A stretch of DNA of 64,000 nucleotides, from contig NZ_JABETK010000002.1 of assembly GCF_013240295.1 (NCBI RefSeq), positions 62,001 through 126,000 on the forward strand. The letters run 5' to 3'. Position numbers and translations under genes: made by a program. This stretch comes from Neoaquamicrobium sediminum. Lineage in GTDB: Bacteria; Pseudomonadota; Alphaproteobacteria; Rhizobiales; Rhizobiaceae. Positions 61,826 through 64,000 of this stretch are shown piece after piece (the first letter of the stretch is position 1; each line of letters starts with the position of its first letter). The notes under the pieces were generated by a model. It saw only the letters and a program-made list of their open reading frames with translations. It was not told the origin of the DNA and did no database searches.

Positions 61826-63433
61826 TCACATCCTGAACACGCCGAACTTCGTATCCGGCACCGGCGCGTTGAGCGCCGCACTCAGCGACAGCGCCAGCAC
61901 ATCGCGGGTCTTCGCCGGATCGATGATGCCGTCGTCCCACAGCCGGGCGGAAGAGTAGAGCGGGTGCCCTTCATGCTCGTATTTCATCAGGATCGGCTTG
62001 CGGAATTTCGCCTCGTCCTCGGCCGACCAGTCCTCACCCCTGCGCTCGAAACCCTCGCGCTTGACCATCGCCAGCACGGTCGCTGCCTGTTCGCCGCCCA
62101 TCACGGAGATGCGCGCGTTGGGCCACATCCACAGGAAGCGCGGCGAGTAGGCGCGTCCGCACATGCCGTAATTGCCCGCGCCGAAGGAGCCGCCGATGAT
62201 GACGGTGAGCTTCGGCACCTGCGCGGTCGCCACCGCCGTCACCAGCTTGGCGCCGTCCTTGGCGATGCCGCCTGCCTCGTATTTGCGTCCGACCATGAAG
62301 CCGGTGATGTTCTGCAGGAAGATCAGCGGGATCTTGCGCTGGCAGCACAGCTCGATGAAATGCGCCCCCTTTAGCGCGCTTTCGGAAAACAGCACCCCGT
62401 TGTTGCCGAGGATGCCGACCGGCATGCCGTGTAGGTGGGCAAAGCCGGTAACCAGCGTCGTGCCGTAGTTCTGTTTGAACTCGTCGAACTCCGAGCCGTC
62501 CACCAGGCGTGCGATGACTTCGCGCACGTCGTAGGGCTGGCGCAGGTCGGTGGGCACCACGCCGTAGATTTCTTCCGGCGCGTAAAGCGGTTGAATCGGT
62601 TTGCGCAGCGTCACGCCTATCCGCTTGTTCCGATTCAGGTTCTTGACGATGCGCCGGACGATCGCGAGCGCATGCGTGTCGTCGGTGGCGTAGTGGTCGG
62701 CGACACCGGATTCGCGCGTATGCAGGTCCGCCCCGCCGAGGTCTTCGGCCGTTACGTCCTCGCCTGTTGCCGCCTTCACCAGCGGCGGGCCGCCCAGAAA
62801 AATGGTTGCCTGCTTTCGCACCATGATCGTCTCGTCCGACATTGCAGGCACATAGGCGCCGCCCGCCGTGCACGACCCCATCACGCAGGCGATCTGCGGA
62901 ATGCCGGCAGCCGACATGTTGGCCTGGTTGAAGAAGATGCGGCCGAAATGCTCGCGATCCGGAAACACCTCGTCCTGGTTGGGCAGGTTGGCCCCGCCTG
63001 AATCGACGAGGTAGATACAGGGTAAATTGTTCTGCAACGCGATCTCCTGCGCACGCAGATGCTTCTTCACCGTCAGCGGGTAGTAGGTGCCACCTTTCAC
63101 GGTCGCGTCATTCACGACCACCATGCATTCCGTGCCCTCGATCCGCCCGATGCCGCAGATCATGCCGGCCGAGGCGATGTCCTCGCCATACATGCCCCAT
63201 GCCGTGAACTGGCCGATCTCGAGGAAAGGCGCGCCGGTGTCGAGCAGCTGGGCCAGGCGTTCGCGCGGCAGGAGCTTGCCACGGGCGACGTGACGCTCGC
63301 GGGCCTCCTCGCTGCCGCCGAGCTCGACGGTCGCGGCCTTGTCGGAGATGTCGGCGACGAGCTCGCGCATCCGCTCGGCATTTGCCTTGAAGGTGTCGGA
63401 CGAAGGGGAGAGTTCGGACTTGATGATGGGCAT
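61826..63433 (-). CDS. mccB: Methylcrotonyl-CoA carboxylase carboxyltransferase (beta) subunit
   Basis: A 535-residue carboxyltransferase with [19 protein letters not shown] end and conserved parts [60 protein letters not shown], and [20 protein letters not shown]. It moves the carboxyl from biotin on MccA to 3-methylcrotonyl-CoA. Its place near mccA is usual, although the DUF922 gene now lies between them. Start ATG at 63433. Confidence 0.93.
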   Translation of the reverse strand: MPIIKSELSPSSDTFKANAERMRELVADISDKAATVELGGSEEARERHVARGKLLPRERLAQLLDTGAPFLEIGQFTAWGMYGEDIASAGMICGIGRIEGTECMVVVNDATVKGGTYYPLTVKKHLRAQEIALQNNLPCIYLVDSGGANLPNQDEVFPDREHFGRIFFNQANMSAAGIPQIACVMGSCTAGGAYVPAMSDETIMVRKQATIFLGGPPLVKAATGEDVTAEDLGGADLHTRESGVADHYATDDTHALAIVRRIVKNLNRNKRIGVTLRKPIQPLYAPEEIYGVVPTDLRQPYDVREVIARLVDGSEFDEFKQNYGTTLVTGFAHLHGMPVGILGNNGVLFSESALKGAHFIELCCQRKIPLIFLQNITGFMVGRKYEAGGIAKDGAKLVTAVATAQVPKLTVIIGGSFGAGNYGMCGRAYSPRFLWMWPNARISVMGGEQAATVLAMVKREGFERRGEDWSAEDEAKFRKPILMKYEHEGHPLYSSARLWDDGIIDPAKTRDVLALSLSAALNAPVPDTKFGVFRM

Positions 63434-63451
63434 TGCGGCTCCCGTGAGCTT

Positions 63452-64000
63452 TTATTGCGCGGTCGTGTTGCCGTAGGCGGGAACGCCGCCCGCATCGTTC
63501 AGCATGCGCGCGAAGTGCATGAGATTGAAGGTCATGGTGGTCAGATTCTTGCGGGTGAAGTCGTTGTCGAAGCCGGCTTTGCTCCCGTCGTCCATCGTGT
63601 CGCCGTAGGAGGGGCCGGGGCCTGCCTCGCCGATCCAGCCACAATCGGCCTGGGGCGGCACCGTGTAGCCCACATGCTGCAGCGAATAGAGCACCGTATT
63701 GGACACGGCCTTGATGCCGTCCTCGTTGCCGGTGACCATGCAGCCTCCCACCTTGCCGTAGTAGATGTACTGGCCTTTGTCGTTTTTCTGCGCCGAATGC
63801 GCGTAGAGCCGTTCGATGATCATCCGGCAGATTGAACTTTCCTCTCCGAGCCAGATCGGCGTGCCGATAACGAGGATATGGCTGTCGCGCACCTTCGGCC
63901 AGACGCGGTCCGGCCAATCGTCCACTTCCGCGCCATGCTTGCGCATGTCTGGCTGGACGCCGAAGGCGATCCTGTGGTCGGCCGCGCGCAGATAGTCGGT
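63452..64000 (-). CDS. Flavodoxin-family NAD(P)H-dependent oxidoreductase (5' end outside window)
   Basis: Only the last 182 or so codons are here; the frame is still open at 64000. Visible features: ADHRIAFGVQPDMRKHGAEV, SHILVIGTPIWLGEESSI, and GGCMVTGNEDGIKAVSNTVL, as in NADPH-dependent FMN reductase/WrbA-like flavodoxins. It would reduce quinones or similar acceptors with FMN. It lies 18 bases before mccB on the same strand, so it may be in one transcript. Confidence 0.85.
   Translation of the reverse strand, partial: TDYLRAADHRIAFGVQPDMRKHGAEVDDWPDRVWPKVRDSHILVIGTPIWLGEESSICRMIIERLYAHSAQKNDKGQYIYYGKVGGCMVTGNEDGIKAVSNTVLYSLQHVGYTVPPQADCGWIGEAGPGPSYGDTMDDGSKAGFDNDFTRKNLTTMTFNLMHFARMLNDAGGVPAYGNTTAQ

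Overview
This is GC-rich alphaproteobacterial chromosomal DNA, most likely from the Hyphomicrobiales (Rhizobiales), close to the Phyllobacteriaceae (a Mesorhizobium- or Nitratireductor-like organism). The evidence is the block ccmI-ccmE-ccmF-ccmH-degP-response regulator-histidine kinase-glnE-pleC-pepN, a feuN-feuP-feuQ module, several DUF families typical of the order, and a gene transfer agent (GTA) cluster in the Rhodobacter capsulatus order. The taxon is inferred from gene content only. No rRNA, tRNA, CRISPR array or insertion sequence was seen.

Layout. 0-4.2 kb: the end of a histidine kinase, a peptidoglycan-binding membrane protein and several DUF proteins. 4.3-7.9 kb: a class A penicillin-binding protein and an MFS transporter. 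8.0-12.4 kb: an accessory stretch with a DUF6151/DUF6958 pair facing a TetR regulator across a palindromic operator, a long nested hairpin repeat, a Xre-RES toxin-antitoxin pair and small, partly broken genes. 12.4-27.0 kb: a GTA cluster with recognisable counterparts of RcGTA g1 to g15 in order (terminase, portal, protease, capsid, connectors, tail, hub, peptidase, megatron), plus two small extra genes and a terminal holin-like gene. 27.0-46.3 kb: the conserved envelope, cytochrome c and signalling block (feuNPQ, lipoprotein, ccmIEFH, degP, a two-component pair, glnE, pleC, pepN). 46.4-58.3 kb: metabolic and miscellaneous genes (CoxL-type oxidoreductase, EamA transporter, MmyB-type regulator, uracil-DNA glycosylase, ETF-ubiquinone oxidoreductase, EEP hydrolase, AMP nucleosidase, tiny exported proteins, DUF2147). 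58.7-64 kb: a Sel1-like protein, then both subunits of a methylcrotonyl-CoA carboxylase-type enzyme, a DUF922 protein and the start-less end of a flavodoxin-family gene.

How genes work together. The GTA genes would build a small phage-like particle that packages host DNA. The ccm genes deliver haem and thiol chemistry for c-type cytochrome maturation. ETF-ubiquinone oxidoreductase passes electrons from acyl-CoA dehydrogenases to quinone and so fits with leucine breakdown through the carboxylase. Palindromes of similar geometry (TTGACG-N4-CGTCAA and CTTACG-N4-CGTAAA) lie upstream of etfD and the DUF2147 gene and could be sites of one regulator.

Main caution. At least eight genes, including glnE, pleC, terL and a molybdenum hydroxylase, are split by what looks like loss of a single base, often in a short homopolymer. 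The join restores a normal full-length family member each time. I read this mainly as sequence or assembly error rather than decay, and I annotate each as one gene with a frameshift.
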